From UBA10906 sp049296695 (lineage in GTDB: Bacteria > Pseudomonadota > Gammaproteobacteria > Methylococcales > Methylomonadaceae): a DNA stretch of 64,000 nucleotides. Positions 1 to 8,827 of this stretch are shown here, one piece after another; position 1 is the first letter of the stretch, and each line of letters opens with the position of its first letter. The notes beneath the pieces are model-generated. The model ran no database searches, was not told the DNA's origin, and was given only the letters and a program-made list of their open reading frames with translations. The stretch covers positions 1-64,000 of the forward strand of contig JBAQSX010000155.1 in assembly GCA_049296695.1 (NCBI GenBank), written 5' to 3'. A program made the position numbers and the translations under genes.

Positions 1-158
1 ATGCAAGCAAAGCTTGCACTCCTATTCAATAATCTTTGTAATTTCAGTTAATAATTATTGCTTTAAAATAAAATTAATTAATTTCTTTAGCATTAATTAA
101 TTTTATGAGTAACTTGCGTTATTAATTAATACAATAATTTTATTAACGCGGTGCATTA
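1..158. other. AT-rich intergenic DNA at window edge
   Basis: No open frame or strong hairpin is visible. The stretch is rich in TTAATTAA-like runs and lies downstream of the leftward QueD-type gene, so it probably holds that gene's 3' end. Confidence 0.4.
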
Positions 159-560
159 TTATTGTTGATAACACGCATAAGCACTTGCGGTTTCCCATAA
201 AGTGACACTGGCAACATTCAAACCTGCTGTTTTTAAATAATCGTAAATCATTTTGCTAATAACTTCGGCAGTTGGGTGCGCGTCCAATGCTAAAAACCGT
301 TCTTTATTGGCAATAAGGGCGGGAATAATGGGATCGTCTTTATGAAGTAATAAATTATGATCGAGTTGTTGTTCAATATAGCTCTCTACGCTGTCTTTAA
401 TATCAGCAAAATCACAAACCATACCGTTTTCGTTGAGTTGTGCTTGTTGTACGGTAATACAGGCTTTAACGCTGTGTCCGTGTAAATGGCGACATTTGCC
501 TGTGTGTTGCATCAAACGATGCCCGTAACAAAAATAGACTTCTTTGGTAATAGTAAACAT
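159..560 (-). CDS. queD: 6-pyruvoyl-tetrahydropterin synthase / QueD family enzyme
   Basis: This is a 133-residue T-fold enzyme of the PTPS/QueD family, which makes 6-carboxy-tetrahydropterin from dihydroneopterin triphosphate on the way to queuosine, or a related pterin. Zinc ligands are seen as His14 in GHRL and His27/His29 in HLHGH. The catalytic cysteine is kept at Cys23 (CRHLHGH), the Asp-His pair is D67-H68 in LDHNLL, and the substrate-anchoring glutamate is E123 in LWETAS. Length is normal for QueD. It ends the window on the left with a PilZ-like gene just upstream on the same strand. A role in another pterin pathway, for example tetrahydromethanopterin, cannot be excluded. The family is secure, the exact product less so. 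Confidence 0.85.
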   Translation of the reverse strand: MFTITKEVYFCYGHRLMQHTGKCRHLHGHSVKACITVQQAQLNENGMVCDFADIKDSVESYIEQQLDHNLLLHKDDPIIPALIANKERFLALDAHPTAEVISKMIYDYLKTAGLNVASVTLWETASAYACYQQ

Positions 561-582
561 GCTTATAGTGAATAGGTTTTAT

Positions 583-879
583 TTAAATGGCTTTAATGCC
601 TTTGATGGTGGTAATGATTTCGTAACCGTCTTTTTTGGGTGTGGTTTTAATTACTTCAATAAAAGCAATCATCGGCGGCACGGTGCTGTTTTTGACTAAG
701 ATACTCAATACCACTGCTTTACCCACCGCAATGGGTTCTTTGCTAATAAAGATAATACCCGCCGCACTGACTGATAAACAATGACCCGCATAGGCGGTTG
801 CTGAATCGGCTAGTCGGTAAGTAATGGCAAAATCGGCTTTTATCCAAGTATAACTGGGTTTTTCTTGTGTTTTTGGCAT
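583..879 (-). CDS. Small PilZ-like domain protein
   Basis: A 98-residue cytoplasmic protein whose length and beta-rich pattern resemble a stand-alone PilZ domain, the cyclic-di-GMP receptor fold. The segment around residues 33-42 (GHCLSVSAAG) sits where PilZ proteins carry (D/N)xSxxG, but the first position is Ser here. I see no clear N-terminal RxxxR, so binding may be weak or lost. It lies 22 nt upstream of the QueD-type gene on the same strand and may be cotranscribed with it. A GGDEF/EAL protein encoded elsewhere in the window makes c-di-GMP signalling plausible. The assignment rests on fold-like pattern rather than on intact motifs. Confidence 0.5.
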   Translation of the reverse strand: MPKTQEKPSYTWIKADFAITYRLADSATAYAGHCLSVSAAGIIFISKEPIAVGKAVVLSILVKNSTVPPMIAFIEVIKTTPKKDGYEIITTIKGIKAI

Positions 880-1290
880 GTTATTGTCTGTTATCGCTTT
901 TTGTGTCAGCTATCAATGCACAGTGTACTACAAAATAGAGACGCTCAGCATAACCTCAAAATAGGCATAAGTTTAAACTATTAGTGGTATGCTTTTTTGC
1001 AAAGCAAGTAAGACCATGTCGTCTGAGTGTTATGAATTGCTTAACAACTGTTGTTGTTTACTTGCCTAAAAAATACTTAATTTATTTAATCAATGATAAG
1101 GTCTGATTATTAGCTTGTTTTGTTGATTCATAAATCCCTTTGTAAGCCCTCACATAACGTTTAGTCAAAGTCACAATTTTTAGCGTCTAATACGCTAATA
1201 GCAACTGATTTTTATCATAAATTAGCCTAACTATATTTAGCTATTGAGTAGCAATCTCAATGCCGAAACAATAATTGTTACAGAATTACG
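880..1290. other. Intergenic region between divergent pilZ-like gene and metY
   Basis: About 410 bp of AT-rich DNA separating the leftward PilZ-like gene from the rightward tRNA operon. It must hold the promoter of the leftward pair and any upstream activating sequence of the metY promoter. I see no gene. Confidence 0.4.
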
Positions 1291-1318
1291 TTGCTAAATG
1301 TAAAAAAGTCCTTATAAT
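1291..1318 (+). promoter_or_regulatory. Sigma-70 type promoter of metY-rimP-nusA-infB
   Basis: A -35 box TTGCTA and a perfect -10 box TATAAT are spaced by 16 nt. Start of transcription would fall about 7 nt before the mature 5' end of the initiator tRNA, as expected for a tRNA promoter. Confidence 0.7.
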
Positions 1319-1331
1319 AACTGAAATCAAT

Positions 1332-1408
<77 letters not shown>

Positions 1409-1420
1409 GAATATCAAAGA

Positions 1421-1443
1421 CCCCGTTTTCGGGGTTTTTTAGT
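1421..1443 (+). terminator. Hairpin with U-tract after metY
   Basis: CCCCG-TTTT-CGGGG followed by six T forms a short intrinsic terminator 12 nt after the tRNA CCA. It is the first of three terminator-like hairpins between metY and rimP. Confidence 0.75.
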
Positions 1444-1448
1444 TTTTG

Positions 1449-1480
1449 GGCTTTCGGTTTGGTGAAAGCCATTATTTTTT
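1449..1480 (+). terminator. Second terminator-like hairpin before rimP
   Basis: GGCTTTC and GAAAGCC pair around an 8-nt loop and are followed by a T-rich run. It stands between two stronger terminators and could be an alternative attenuator structure. Confidence 0.5.
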
Positions 1481-1493
1481 AGTTTGTTAATGG

Positions 1494-1517
1494 AAGAGCC
1501 TTTGGCTCTTTTTTTTT
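1494..1517 (+). terminator. Third terminator-like hairpin, in the rimP leader
   Basis: AAGAGCC-TTT-GGCTCTT followed by a run of T ends 24 nt before the rimP start. Since no promoter is obvious between it and rimP, it probably sets read-through from metY into the rimP-nusA-infB genes. Confidence 0.7.
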
Positions 1518-1541
1518 GGGCAAAGCTACGCGAGGTTTGCA

Positions 1542-2027
1542 ATGAAACAAGCTCCTGAGCATTTGGTAAATTTAATTGAACCAATTGTTGAAGGCTTAGG
1601 CTATGAATGTGTGGGTGTTGATTATAATCCGCACCCAAAAAACGGTTTGTTGCGCGTTTATATTGACGCAGAGCAAGGAATTTTAGTCGATGATTGTTCT
1701 AAAGTCAGTCATCAACTCAGTGCGATGTTGGATGTAGAAGACCCTATCCCTGCTAATTATTCGTTGGAAGTGTCCTCACCGGGAGCAGATCGTCCCTTTT
1801 TTAAGGTGAGTCAGTTTGAACAATTTATGGGTAGTAACGTCACCGTGAATTTGTTTGTGGCTGTCGATGGACGTAAACGCATCACAGGAAAAATTATCCA
1901 AGTAGAAGACGAGATTATTAGCCTACAAGAAGGCGAAAAAGTGTTTAGAGTCGCTTTTGCTACCATGAGTAAAGCGCGTTTAGTACCCGACTATGTAATA
2001 GGCAAAGGAGGACAGGGTGGCAAATAA
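1542..2027 (+). CDS. rimP: Ribosome maturation factor RimP
   Basis: A 161-residue cytoplasmic factor needed for 30S subunit maturation. The N-terminal alpha/beta domain contains the family pattern LRVYID and LEVSSPGADRPF (about residues 36-90), and the C-terminal SH3-like barrel covers about residues 91-155. Length is typical. It follows the initiator tRNA and overlaps nusA by 11 nt, the classic operon order. Translation of rimP and nusA is probably coupled, because the nusA Shine-Dalgarno lies inside the rimP coding sequence. Expression may depend on read-through of three hairpins in the leader. The identification is secure from sequence and synteny. Confidence 0.95.
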   Translation: MKQAPEHLVNLIEPIVEGLGYECVGVDYNPHPKNGLLRVYIDAEQGILVDDCSKVSHQLSAMLDVEDPIPANYSLEVSSPGADRPFFKVSQFEQFMGSNVTVNLFVAVDGRKRITGKIIQVEDEIISLQEGEKVFRVAFATMSKARLVPDYVIGKGGQGGK

Positions 2028-3528
2028 AGAAATTTTATTAGTAGTCGATGTATTTTCTAATGAAAAAGAAATTGATAAAGAAGTCGTGTTTCAAGCCATT
2101 GAATCGGCATTAGAAGCGGCAACCATTAAACGGAGCGTCAATCAAATCCGTGCGCGGGTCAATATTGATAGAAAAACAGGCGATTACAGCACCTATCGCC
2201 AGTGGGAAGTGGTGGGTCCTAATCCTAAAGTCGATGGTGATGTAGAATTTCCTACCACCCAAATTTTATTAGAAGTTGCGCGTTTAGATGACCCTAACGT
2301 GCAAATCGGTGATATTATCGAAGAAGAAATTGAATCGATAGAATTTGGACGGATTTCCGCGCAAACGGCAAAACAAGCCATTATTCATAAAGTTCGCGAA
2401 GCTGAACGTCGTAAAGTGGTTGAGGCTTATAAAAGCCGTGTAGGCGATTTAGTGACAGGTGTGATTAAACGCATCGAAAAAGGTAGTATTTATATGGACT
2501 TAGGCGGACATATTGAAGCCTATATTACTAAAGAAGACATGATTCCGCGTGAAACCGTGCGCGTAGGTGACAGAATTCGCGGCTATTTAAAAGATGTGCG
2601 TTTAGAAGCTAGAGGTCCGCAATTATTTGTGAGCCGTTCTGCCCCTGAGTTTTTAATGGCATTATTTAGACTTGAAGTTCCCGAAGTGAGTGAAGGTACG
2701 ATTACTTTAATCTCAGCGGCGCGTGACGCAGGTTCAAGAGCCAAACTTGCTGTAAAAAGCAACGACCCTCGTTTAGACCCTGTGGGTGCATGCGTAGGGA
2801 TGCGTGGTTCACGCGTACAATCGGTGACCAATGAATTAGCAGGTGAGCGGGTTGACATTATTTTATGGAATCCTAACGAAGCCCAATTTGTTATCAATGC
2901 CATGTCACCTGCTGAAATTCAATCGATTGTAGTCGATGAAGATAAGCACAGTATGGACTTGGCTGTCAGCTCTGAAAATCTTTCTCAAGCTATCGGTCGT
3001 GGTGGTCAAAACGTAAGATTGGCTAGTCAATTAACAGGCTGGGAATTAAACGTGATTGATGCGTCTAAAGCCGAATTAAACGCTGAAGCAGAAATTGACA
3101 GGGTTAAACAACGTTTTATTGATCAATTAGATATAGACGAAAACGTAGCACGGATTTTGGCAGAAGAAGGCTTTAATACCGTTGAAGAAATTGCCTATAT
3201 TCCCGTCAATGAATTGCTAGAAATTGAAGGTTTTAATCTTACTTTAGTGGAAGAACTGCGTAATCGGGCAAAAGATGCCCTATTAATCAGTGCCATTGCC
3301 GCTGAAGAAGTAATGGAAACTGCCCAACCTGCACAAGATTTATTGACTATGGAGGGCATGGACGAAGACTTGGCTTATTATTTGGCTGGTCAGGGCGTAT
3401 TGACAATGGATGATTTAGCAGAGCAAGCAGTTGATGATTTATTGAATTATCCGAATATGAGTGAAGAACGGGCAGCCAAATTGATTATGAAGGCGCGTGA
3501 GCCTTGGTTTGCTGAGGCATCAGAATAG
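2017..3528 (+). CDS. nusA: Transcription termination/antitermination factor NusA
   Basis: A 503-residue RNA polymerase-associated factor that modulates pausing, termination and antitermination. Domains in order are the N-terminal polymerase-binding domain (about 1-130), S1 (about 135-200, with GVIKRIEKGSIYMDLGG), two KH domains (about 200-345, including GRGGQNVRLASQL), and two C-terminal acidic helix-hairpin-helix repeats (about 360-495), as in other gammaproteobacteria. The start is GTG with a strong AAAGGAGG upstream, overlapping rimP. It lies 17 nt before infB. In E. coli NusA and these leader hairpins are linked by autoregulation; here that is only inferred from the tandem terminators upstream. 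Confidence 0.96.
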   Translation: MANKEILLVVDVFSNEKEIDKEVVFQAIESALEAATIKRSVNQIRARVNIDRKTGDYSTYRQWEVVGPNPKVDGDVEFPTTQILLEVARLDDPNVQIGDIIEEEIESIEFGRISAQTAKQAIIHKVREAERRKVVEAYKSRVGDLVTGVIKRIEKGSIYMDLGGHIEAYITKEDMIPRETVRVGDRIRGYLKDVRLEARGPQLFVSRSAPEFLMALFRLEVPEVSEGTITLISAARDAGSRAKLAVKSNDPRLDPVGACVGMRGSRVQSVTNELAGERVDIILWNPNEAQFVINAMSPAEIQSIVVDEDKHSMDLAVSSENLSQAIGRGGQNVRLASQLTGWELNVIDASKAELNAEAEIDRVKQRFIDQLDIDENVARILAEEGFNTVEEIAYIPVNELLEIEGFNLTLVEELRNRAKDALLISAIAAEEVMETAQPAQDLLTMEGMDEDLAYYLAGQGVLTMDDLAEQAVDDLLNYPNMSEERAAKLIMKAREPWFAEASE

Positions 3529-3545
3529 GTGGAAAGAGGTCAACA

Positions 3546-6377
3546 ATGAGTGATAAAACAGTGCGGCAGTTAGCGGACATCGTCAAAATCCCGCTAGAGC
3601 GATTATTAGTACAATTAAAAGAAGCGGGGCTTTCAGCTAGCAAGCCAGACGATGTGATTAGCGAAACTGAAAAAGGGCTGTTATTGGCACATTTGCGTAA
3701 ACGTCATGGCAAAGCCGAAGATGAGGCCTTGCGCCGCGTTACTTTAGAACGACGTAAAGTCACCGAAATCAAACAAGCCACACCTTCGGGTAGTGCTAGC
3801 AAAACCATTAGCGTAGAAGTGCGCAAGCGTAAGACTTACATTAAACGTAATGAACCCGCTGAAGTAACGACTAAAACCGAGCCGCCTGTGCTTGAAACCA
3901 AACCAGCTATCAGCCAAGCACCTGCTACGCCTAGAAAATCAGATTCAATTTTAAAACAGCCTGTGCCACCTAAAGCCACTGCGCCTGTTGAAATTGAACC
4001 GCCTGTCGTCGTTACATCGTCTGAACCTGTGGCGGTTGAAACTGCACCTATTACCCCCGAACCTATTAAAACGCAGGTGGTTGCGCCTAAAGCCGCCGCC
4101 GCGCCTATTAGCAATAAAGTGGTTACATCAAATAAATCCGAATCAAAACCTAAAACGGTCACACCACCGTCTAAAGCGTCAGCACCAAAACCCGTTGTAG
4201 CAGATGAAGACAAAGCATTAATTGCCGATGTCGATGATGAGCCAGAAGTAGACTTATTGACTGCTAATGCTAAATTAGCCAATATCAAGCTCAAAGAAGA
4301 CAAAAAGGGTAAAGTCGAAAAATCGGCAAAAACTAAAGAAGCGGACGAAGTTCGCAAAAAACAACAAGAAAAAGAACGCAGACTGGAAGAATCCATTAAA
4401 AAGAACGCTGAAAAAGTACGGCAACAAGCCGCCGCCAAACAACAAGACACCTCACGCAAAAAACCCGCTAGTGCAGGTGATGACGCAGGGGGTGGTAATA
4501 ATCGCGGTTCAGGCAAAAACGCTAAACGCGGTGGTAAGCAAAAAGGTGGTAAGCATAACCAACGCGCACCAATTCAAACTGAAAATAAACACCAGTTTGA
4601 AATGCCCGTCGCGCCGATTGTTTATGAAGTGAGCATTCCTGAGATGATTGTGGTCTCTGATTTAGCGCAAAAAATGAACATCAAAGCCGCTTTAGTGATT
4701 AAGCATTTGATGAAATTGGGCATTATGGCAACCATCAACCAAACCATCGACCAAGACACAGCGGCGATTTTGGTAGAAGACATGGGTCATAAACCTATCA
4801 TGCAAAGCGAAGATGATTTTGAACAAGAATTACTCGCCGAAGCGCAAAAAGAAGATGACCGTCCCGCCTTGCCACGCGCTCCTATTGTTACCATTATGGG
4901 ACACGTTGACCACGGTAAAACCTCGCTACTCGATTACATTCGTAAAACCCGCGTTGCCGCAGGTGAAGCGGGTGGTATTACCCAACATATCGGTGCGTAT
5001 CAAGTCAAAACCGACCACGGCGCAGTGACCTTTTTAGATACTCCGGGCCATGCGGCATTTACTGCCATGAGAGCGCGAGGCGCGAATGTTACTGACGTGG
5101 TTATCGTAGTGGTTGCCGCTGACGATGGCGTGATGCCACAAACCAAAGAAGCTGTTGACCACGCCAGAGCCGCCAACGTGCCGATTATTGTTGCGATGAA
5201 TAAAATGGATAAGCCCACGGCGAATCCTGAAAAAGTCATGCAGGAATTATCAGTTATCGGGGTACTGTCTGAAGAATGGGGCGGCGATGTGCAGTTCTTA
5301 AAGATCTCGGCTAAAACAGGACAAGGCATTGATGAGTTAATCGAAGCGTTGATTGTGCAAACCGAAATTTTAGAGCTGACCGCACCTGTTGACGGCGCGG
5401 CATCGGGCATCGTTATCGAGTCCCGCTTAGATAGAGGACGCGGCGCAGTAGCCACGGTGTTAATCCAAAAAGGTACACTCGAAAACGGACAAATGGTCTT
5501 ATGTGGACACGAGTTTGGACGGGTTCGCGCTATGTACAACGAAAATGGCAAAACCATCAAAACCGCAGGCCCGTGTGAGCCTGTCGAAATTGTCGGTTTG
5601 TCTAGCACCCCTAATGCAGGTGATGAGTTCATCGTGGTACAAAACGAACGCGTTGCCAAAGACTTAGCTAAACACCGCGAAGAACGCAAACGTTTCAGCC
5701 GTCACGCGGCGCAACAAGCCTCTAAACTGGACGAAGTATTCTCACGCATGACCACAGGCGAACTCGCTAGCGTCAACTTAGTTTTAAAAACTGATGTGCA
5801 AGGCAGTTTGGAAGCGTTACGCGCTTCATTGGTGGGTTTGTCCACTAGCGAAGTCGAAGTCAAAATTGTCTTTGGTGGCGTGGGTGGCATTAACGAAGGT
5901 GATGTCAACTTAGCCTTAGCTTCTGGCGCGATACTCATGGGCTTTAACGTCAGAGCCGATGCCACGGCGAGAAAACTCATCGAAGAAAAAGGCGTAGATT
6001 TGCATTATTACAGCATCATCTACGAAGCCATTGATGAAGTGAAAAAAGCTATGAGCGGTATGCTTGCTCCTGAAATCAAAGAACATATTGTCGGTCTTGC
6101 CGAAGTGCGTGACGTGTTCCGCTCACCCAAATTTGGCGCGATTGCAGGTTGTATGGTGATTGATGGTTTTGTTAAACGTAACTTACCGATTCGCGTATTG
6201 CGTAACAACGTGGTGATTTACGAAGGACAACTTGAGTCACTACGCCGCTTTAAAGACGATGCCAGCGAAGTGAAAATGGGCATGGAATGCGGTATTGGCG
6301 TGAAAAATTACAATGACGTGCAGGCAGGCGATCAAATCGAAGTGTTTGAACGCACTGAAGTGAAACGGGTGTTGTAA
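3546..6377 (+). CDS. infB: Translation initiation factor IF-2
   Basis: A 943-residue GTPase that delivers fMet-tRNA to the 30S subunit. It has an N-terminal IF2N domain (about 1-50), a long Pro/Ala/Lys-rich linker (about 90-345), a second IF2N-like segment (about 355-430), the G domain beginning with GHVDHGKT near residue 452 and containing DTPGH and NKMD, and the domain II-IV barrel and C-terminal fMet-binding part. The linker has the low-complexity composition usual for this protein. The stop codon shares one base with the rbfA start (TAATG), so the two are translationally coupled. Identification is certain. Confidence 0.97.
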   Translation: MSDKTVRQLADIVKIPLERLLVQLKEAGLSASKPDDVISETEKGLLLAHLRKRHGKAEDEALRRVTLERRKVTEIKQATPSGSASKTISVEVRKRKTYIKRNEPAEVTTKTEPPVLETKPAISQAPATPRKSDSILKQPVPPKATAPVEIEPPVVVTSSEPVAVETAPITPEPIKTQVVAPKAAAAPISNKVVTSNKSESKPKTVTPPSKASAPKPVVADEDKALIADVDDEPEVDLLTANAKLANIKLKEDKKGKVEKSAKTKEADEVRKKQQEKERRLEESIKKNAEKVRQQAAAKQQDTSRKKPASAGDDAGGGNNRGSGKNAKRGGKQKGGKHNQRAPIQTENKHQFEMPVAPIVYEVSIPEMIVVSDLAQKMNIKAALVIKHLMKLGIMATINQTIDQDTAAILVEDMGHKPIMQSEDDFEQELLAEAQKEDDRPALPRAPIVTIMGHVDHGKTSLLDYIRKTRVAAGEAGGITQHIGAYQVKTDHGAVTFLDTPGHAAFTAMRARGANVTDVVIVVVAADDGVMPQTKEAVDHARAANVPIIVAMNKMDKPTANPEKVMQELSVIGVLSEEWGGDVQFLKISAKTGQGIDELIEALIVQTEILELTAPVDGAASGIVIESRLDRGRGAVATVLIQKGTLENGQMVLCGHEFGRVRAMYNENGKTIKTAGPCEPVEIVGLSSTPNAGDEFIVVQNERVAKDLAKHREERKRFSRHAAQQASKLDEVFSRMTTGELASVNLVLKTDVQGSLEALRASLVGLSTSEVEVKIVFGGVGGINEGDVNLALASGAILMGFNVRADATARKLIEEKGVDLHYYSIIYEAIDEVKKAMSGMLAPEIKEHIVGLAEVRDVFRSPKFGAIAGCMVIDGFVKRNLPIRVLRNNVVIYEGQLESLRRFKDDASEVKMGMECGIGVKNYNDVQAGDQIEVFERTEVKRVL

Positions 6378-6745
6378 TGGCTAAAGAATACGGTCGCGCT
6401 GACCGCGTGTCAGCGCAAATGCAAAAAGAATTATCGTTAATATTCCAGCGCGACCTAGATGACAGCAGAGTAGGCTTTGTCACCATTAATGAAGTGGTCG
6501 TCAGTAAAGATTTAGCCGTGGCTAAAATCTATGTCACGGTATTAAATGCTAATGACGCAGAAAAACGCGCCAATATTAAAGTCTTAAATGAATTAGCTCC
6601 CATTATTCGCCATAAACTCGCCATGCGAATGCGTTTGCGCCATATTTCTGAATTACGTTTCTATTACGATACCTCATTTGATGTGGGAATGCGCGTTGCT
6701 GAGTTATTAAGCGAAGTGAATAAAGAACAAGACATTAATAACTAA
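6377..6745 (+). CDS. rbfA: Ribosome-binding factor A
   Basis: A 122-residue KH-like factor that binds free 30S subunits and helps mature the 16S rRNA 5' end, important in the cold. The N-terminal RADRVSAQMQKELSLI and the central RLRHISELRFYYD are family hallmarks. Its ATG overlaps the infB stop codon by one base. It is followed within 30 nt by a strong intrinsic terminator, so the downstream genes, including truB, are probably transcribed mainly from another promoter. This differs from genomes where rbfA runs straight into truB. Confidence 0.95.
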   Translation: MAKEYGRADRVSAQMQKELSLIFQRDLDDSRVGFVTINEVVVSKDLAVAKIYVTVLNANDAEKRANIKVLNELAPIIRHKLAMRMRLRHISELRFYYDTSFDVGMRVAELLSEVNKEQDINN

Positions 6746-6770
6746 TAATTATTAGTTAGCAGTATTAAAA

Positions 6771-6800
6771 AAAGGCGCGATTTTATCGCGCCTTTTGTTT
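6771..6800 (+). terminator. Intrinsic terminator after rbfA
   Basis: AAAGGCGCGA-TTTTA-TCGCGCCTTTT with further T forms a strong GC stem. It closes the metY-rbfA transcript and separates it from the nuclease-fold gene and truB. Confidence 0.85.
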
Positions 6801-6854
6801 TTAAATCAAAAATTAAGCGTCATATTTAAAAATCTCCATTAAAGAGCATTAATT

Positions 6855-7454
6855 ATGAAAAAATCTTACTCCCATTATCAATACGATGATTTAAAAACCT
6901 TAGCACTTGAGGTAGTGAGTGAATCGTTATTTCAAAAACTTAAACCCTTGCAACCCAGTGACTTATTAATACAACAGCTTATTAATAATCAACAATTACC
7001 CTTGCAATCTGAAAAAGCTAAATCAGAATTATTAATCACGCCTGTATTAAATGAAGTCTGGTTAAAAAATCCAAAAACCTTTACTTATTTTTCTGGTTAT
7101 CAGTTTAATGTTGATAATAAACGCGGTTTAAAAGGTTTTTGTGATTATATTCTTTGCAAAAAATATAACGCAGTATTTATTGAAAGTCCTTTATGCGCTG
7201 TCGTTGAAGCTAAACATAATCAAGATTTATTAGATGCCGTGCCACAATGCGCCGCTGAAATGTATGCCGCGCAATTATTCAATGAGCAACAACACAATAG
7301 TATTAACACAATTTACGGTATTGTCACCACAGGCTATGATTGGTTATTTTTAAAACTCATTAAGCAAACACTTTATGTTGATAATGAACGTTATTTTTTA
7401 AATAATCTGCCGCAATTATTAGCATGTTGGCAAGCAGTTATTGATGATAATTAA
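6855..7454 (+). CDS. PD-(D/E)XK nuclease-fold protein, function unknown
   Basis: A 199-residue cytoplasmic protein not assigned to a named family. Its core fits the restriction-endonuclease fold: E58 in KSELLITPVL, D97 in GFCDYIL, and E118-x-K120 in CAVVEAK, with a helix after it (DLLDAVPQCAAEMYAAQLF). This layout is E...GxxD...ExK, like the N-terminal domain of type I restriction R subunits. There is no helicase or specificity partner nearby. It is inserted between rbfA and truB, genes that are normally adjacent, and reads into truB with a 16-nt gap. Possible roles are solitary defence nuclease, domesticated nuclease or non-catalytic remnant. The fold is likely, the function open. Confidence 0.6.
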   Translation: MKKSYSHYQYDDLKTLALEVVSESLFQKLKPLQPSDLLIQQLINNQQLPLQSEKAKSELLITPVLNEVWLKNPKTFTYFSGYQFNVDNKRGLKGFCDYILCKKYNAVFIESPLCAVVEAKHNQDLLDAVPQCAAEMYAAQLFNEQQHNSINTIYGIVTTGYDWLFLKLIKQTLYVDNERYFLNNLPQLLACWQAVIDDN

Positions 7455-7470
7455 CAGAGTTATTTAAAAC

Positions 7471-8367
7471 ATGAGCAAACGCACCTCAGGTAATAATATT
7501 AACGGCATTATTTTATTAAATAAACGTCTAGGCGTTTCATCGAATCGCGCTTTGCAAGAAGTTAGGCGATTATTTAATGCCAATAAAGCAGGACATACAG
7601 GCAGTTTAGACCCCTTAGCCACAGGTGTATTACCTTTATGTTTTGGTGAGGCGACTAAAGTTTCTTCATTAATGCTCGATGACGATAAACGTTATACGGT
7701 GACGATTCAATTAGGCGTATTAACCGATACGGGCGATAAAGAAGGGCAAGTATTAATAACCAAACCTGTGCCTGAAATATCGCCCGAACAATTAAATAAT
7801 TGTTTAAAGCATTTCACAGGAGCGCAACAACAAATACCGCCCATGTATTCGGCGTTAAAATATCAAGGCAAAAAACTCTATGAATTAGCCAGAGAAGGCA
7901 TAACCATTGAACGTGTGGCGCGAGATATTACGATTTTCTCAATTAATGTATTAAGTTTTGAGAATGAGCAATTAACCTTAGATGTGCATTGTTCTAAAGG
8001 CACTTATATTCGTTCTTTAGCGCAAGATATTGGTGAATATTTTAATTGTGGCGGCAATGTTATTGCCTTGCATCGCACGCAAGCGGGGATATTTGATATT
8101 AGTCAAACTAAAACGTTAGAAGAATTAACGGCATTAAGTTTTGAAGAATTAACTGCCAGTTTATTAGCCGTTGATATTCCGCTGCAACATTATCCCGCCT
8201 TAGCTTTAGATGAAAATCAAACAGCGCGGGTGCAACAAGGTCAAGTAATTGATATAATTAGCGATAACCCGCAAGGTTTGTTGCGTTTATATCATCATCA
8301 CGCGTTTTTAGGTTTGGGTGAGCTGAGCGATAACAGGCTTGCGCCCAAACGCATTTTTAATTTGTAA
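7471..8367 (+). CDS. truB: tRNA pseudouridine(55) synthase TruB
   Basis: A 298-residue enzyme that isomerises U55 in the T loop of tRNAs to pseudouridine. The catalytic aspartate is Asp47 in HTGSLDPLATGVL. KRYTVTIQLGVLTDTGDKEG and CSKGTYIRSLAQDIG are further TruB motifs, and residues from about 240 form the PUA-like end. Length is normal. It belongs to the infB-rbfA-truB-rpsO-pnp neighbourhood but is cut off from rbfA by a terminator and an inserted gene. A hairpin region separates it from rpsO. Confidence 0.95.
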   Translation: MSKRTSGNNINGIILLNKRLGVSSNRALQEVRRLFNANKAGHTGSLDPLATGVLPLCFGEATKVSSLMLDDDKRYTVTIQLGVLTDTGDKEGQVLITKPVPEISPEQLNNCLKHFTGAQQQIPPMYSALKYQGKKLYELAREGITIERVARDITIFSINVLSFENEQLTLDVHCSKGTYIRSLAQDIGEYFNCGGNVIALHRTQAGIFDISQTKTLEELTALSFEELTASLLAVDIPLQHYPALALDENQTARVQQGQVIDIISDNPQGLLRLYHHHAFLGLGELSDNRLAPKRIFNL

Positions 8368-8377
8368 AACGCATTAG

Positions 8378-8435
8378 CATGACTATGTTAAGTAGTCATG
8401 ACACCGCTTATCGCGCTATCATAGTGCGGTTTTTC
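8378..8435 (+). terminator. Tandem inverted repeats between truB and rpsO
   Basis: CATGACTA and TAGTCATG pair around a 7-nt loop. Directly after it ACCGC pairs with GCGGT, which is followed by TTTTT. The second looks like a terminator. rpsO must then have its own promoter in the T-rich stretch up to the start codon. Confidence 0.5.
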
Positions 8436-8501
8436 ACCCTGTTGCTACACCCTAACGCGGCAGCAGTTTTTTTATTTTTTATATATTTTTAGGGATTAGT
8501 A

Positions 8502-8771
8502 ATGCCATTTACCGCAGAACAAAAGAAAGCCGTTGTTGAAGCCTACCGTCAATCAGAAACAGATACAGGTTCACCCGAAGTCCAAGTTGCGTTATTAACC
8601 GCGCATATCCAACATTTAACGCCACATTTCTCAGCGCATAAAAAAGACCACCATTCACGTCGTGGTTTGTTGCGTATGGTCAATCAACGCCGCAAATTAT
8701 TGGATTATCTGAAAAAGAAAGACTCTGCACGCTATCAAACGCTTATCGAACGTCTGGGCTTACGCAAATAA
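8502..8771 (+). CDS. rpsO: 30S ribosomal protein S15
   Basis: An 89-residue primary 16S rRNA-binding protein of the small subunit platform. The family signature DTGSPEVQVALLT and HSRRGLLRMVNQRRKLLDYL are present. Length equals that of E. coli S15. It has a good AGGGA ribosome-binding site and is followed by an rpsO-pnp intergenic hairpin region of the classic kind. S15 commonly represses its own mRNA through a pseudoknot around the start codon; I did not try to model this here. Confidence 0.97.
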   Translation: MPFTAEQKKAVVEAYRQSETDTGSPEVQVALLTAHIQHLTPHFSAHKKDHHSRRGLLRMVNQRRKLLDYLKKKDSARYQTLIERLGLRK

Positions 8772-8777
8772 AGTTGT

Positions 8778-8803
8778 GGGTGCGAAGCTTCAAGCCTCGC
8801 ACC
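8778..8803 (+). terminator. rpsO-pnp intergenic hairpin
   Basis: GGTGCGA and TCGCACC pair around AAGCTTCAAGCC, just after the rpsO stop. There is no strong U-tract, so it may be a partial terminator or a 3'-end stabiliser of the rpsO message. Confidence 0.55.
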
Positions 8804-8827
8804 TTCACATCACGAATCAATCATAAT

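Noticed and set aside
3836..4516. Long reverse-strand frame inside infB
   Set aside because: It is the shadow of the Pro/Ala/Lys-rich IF-2 linker, with biased composition and no motif.
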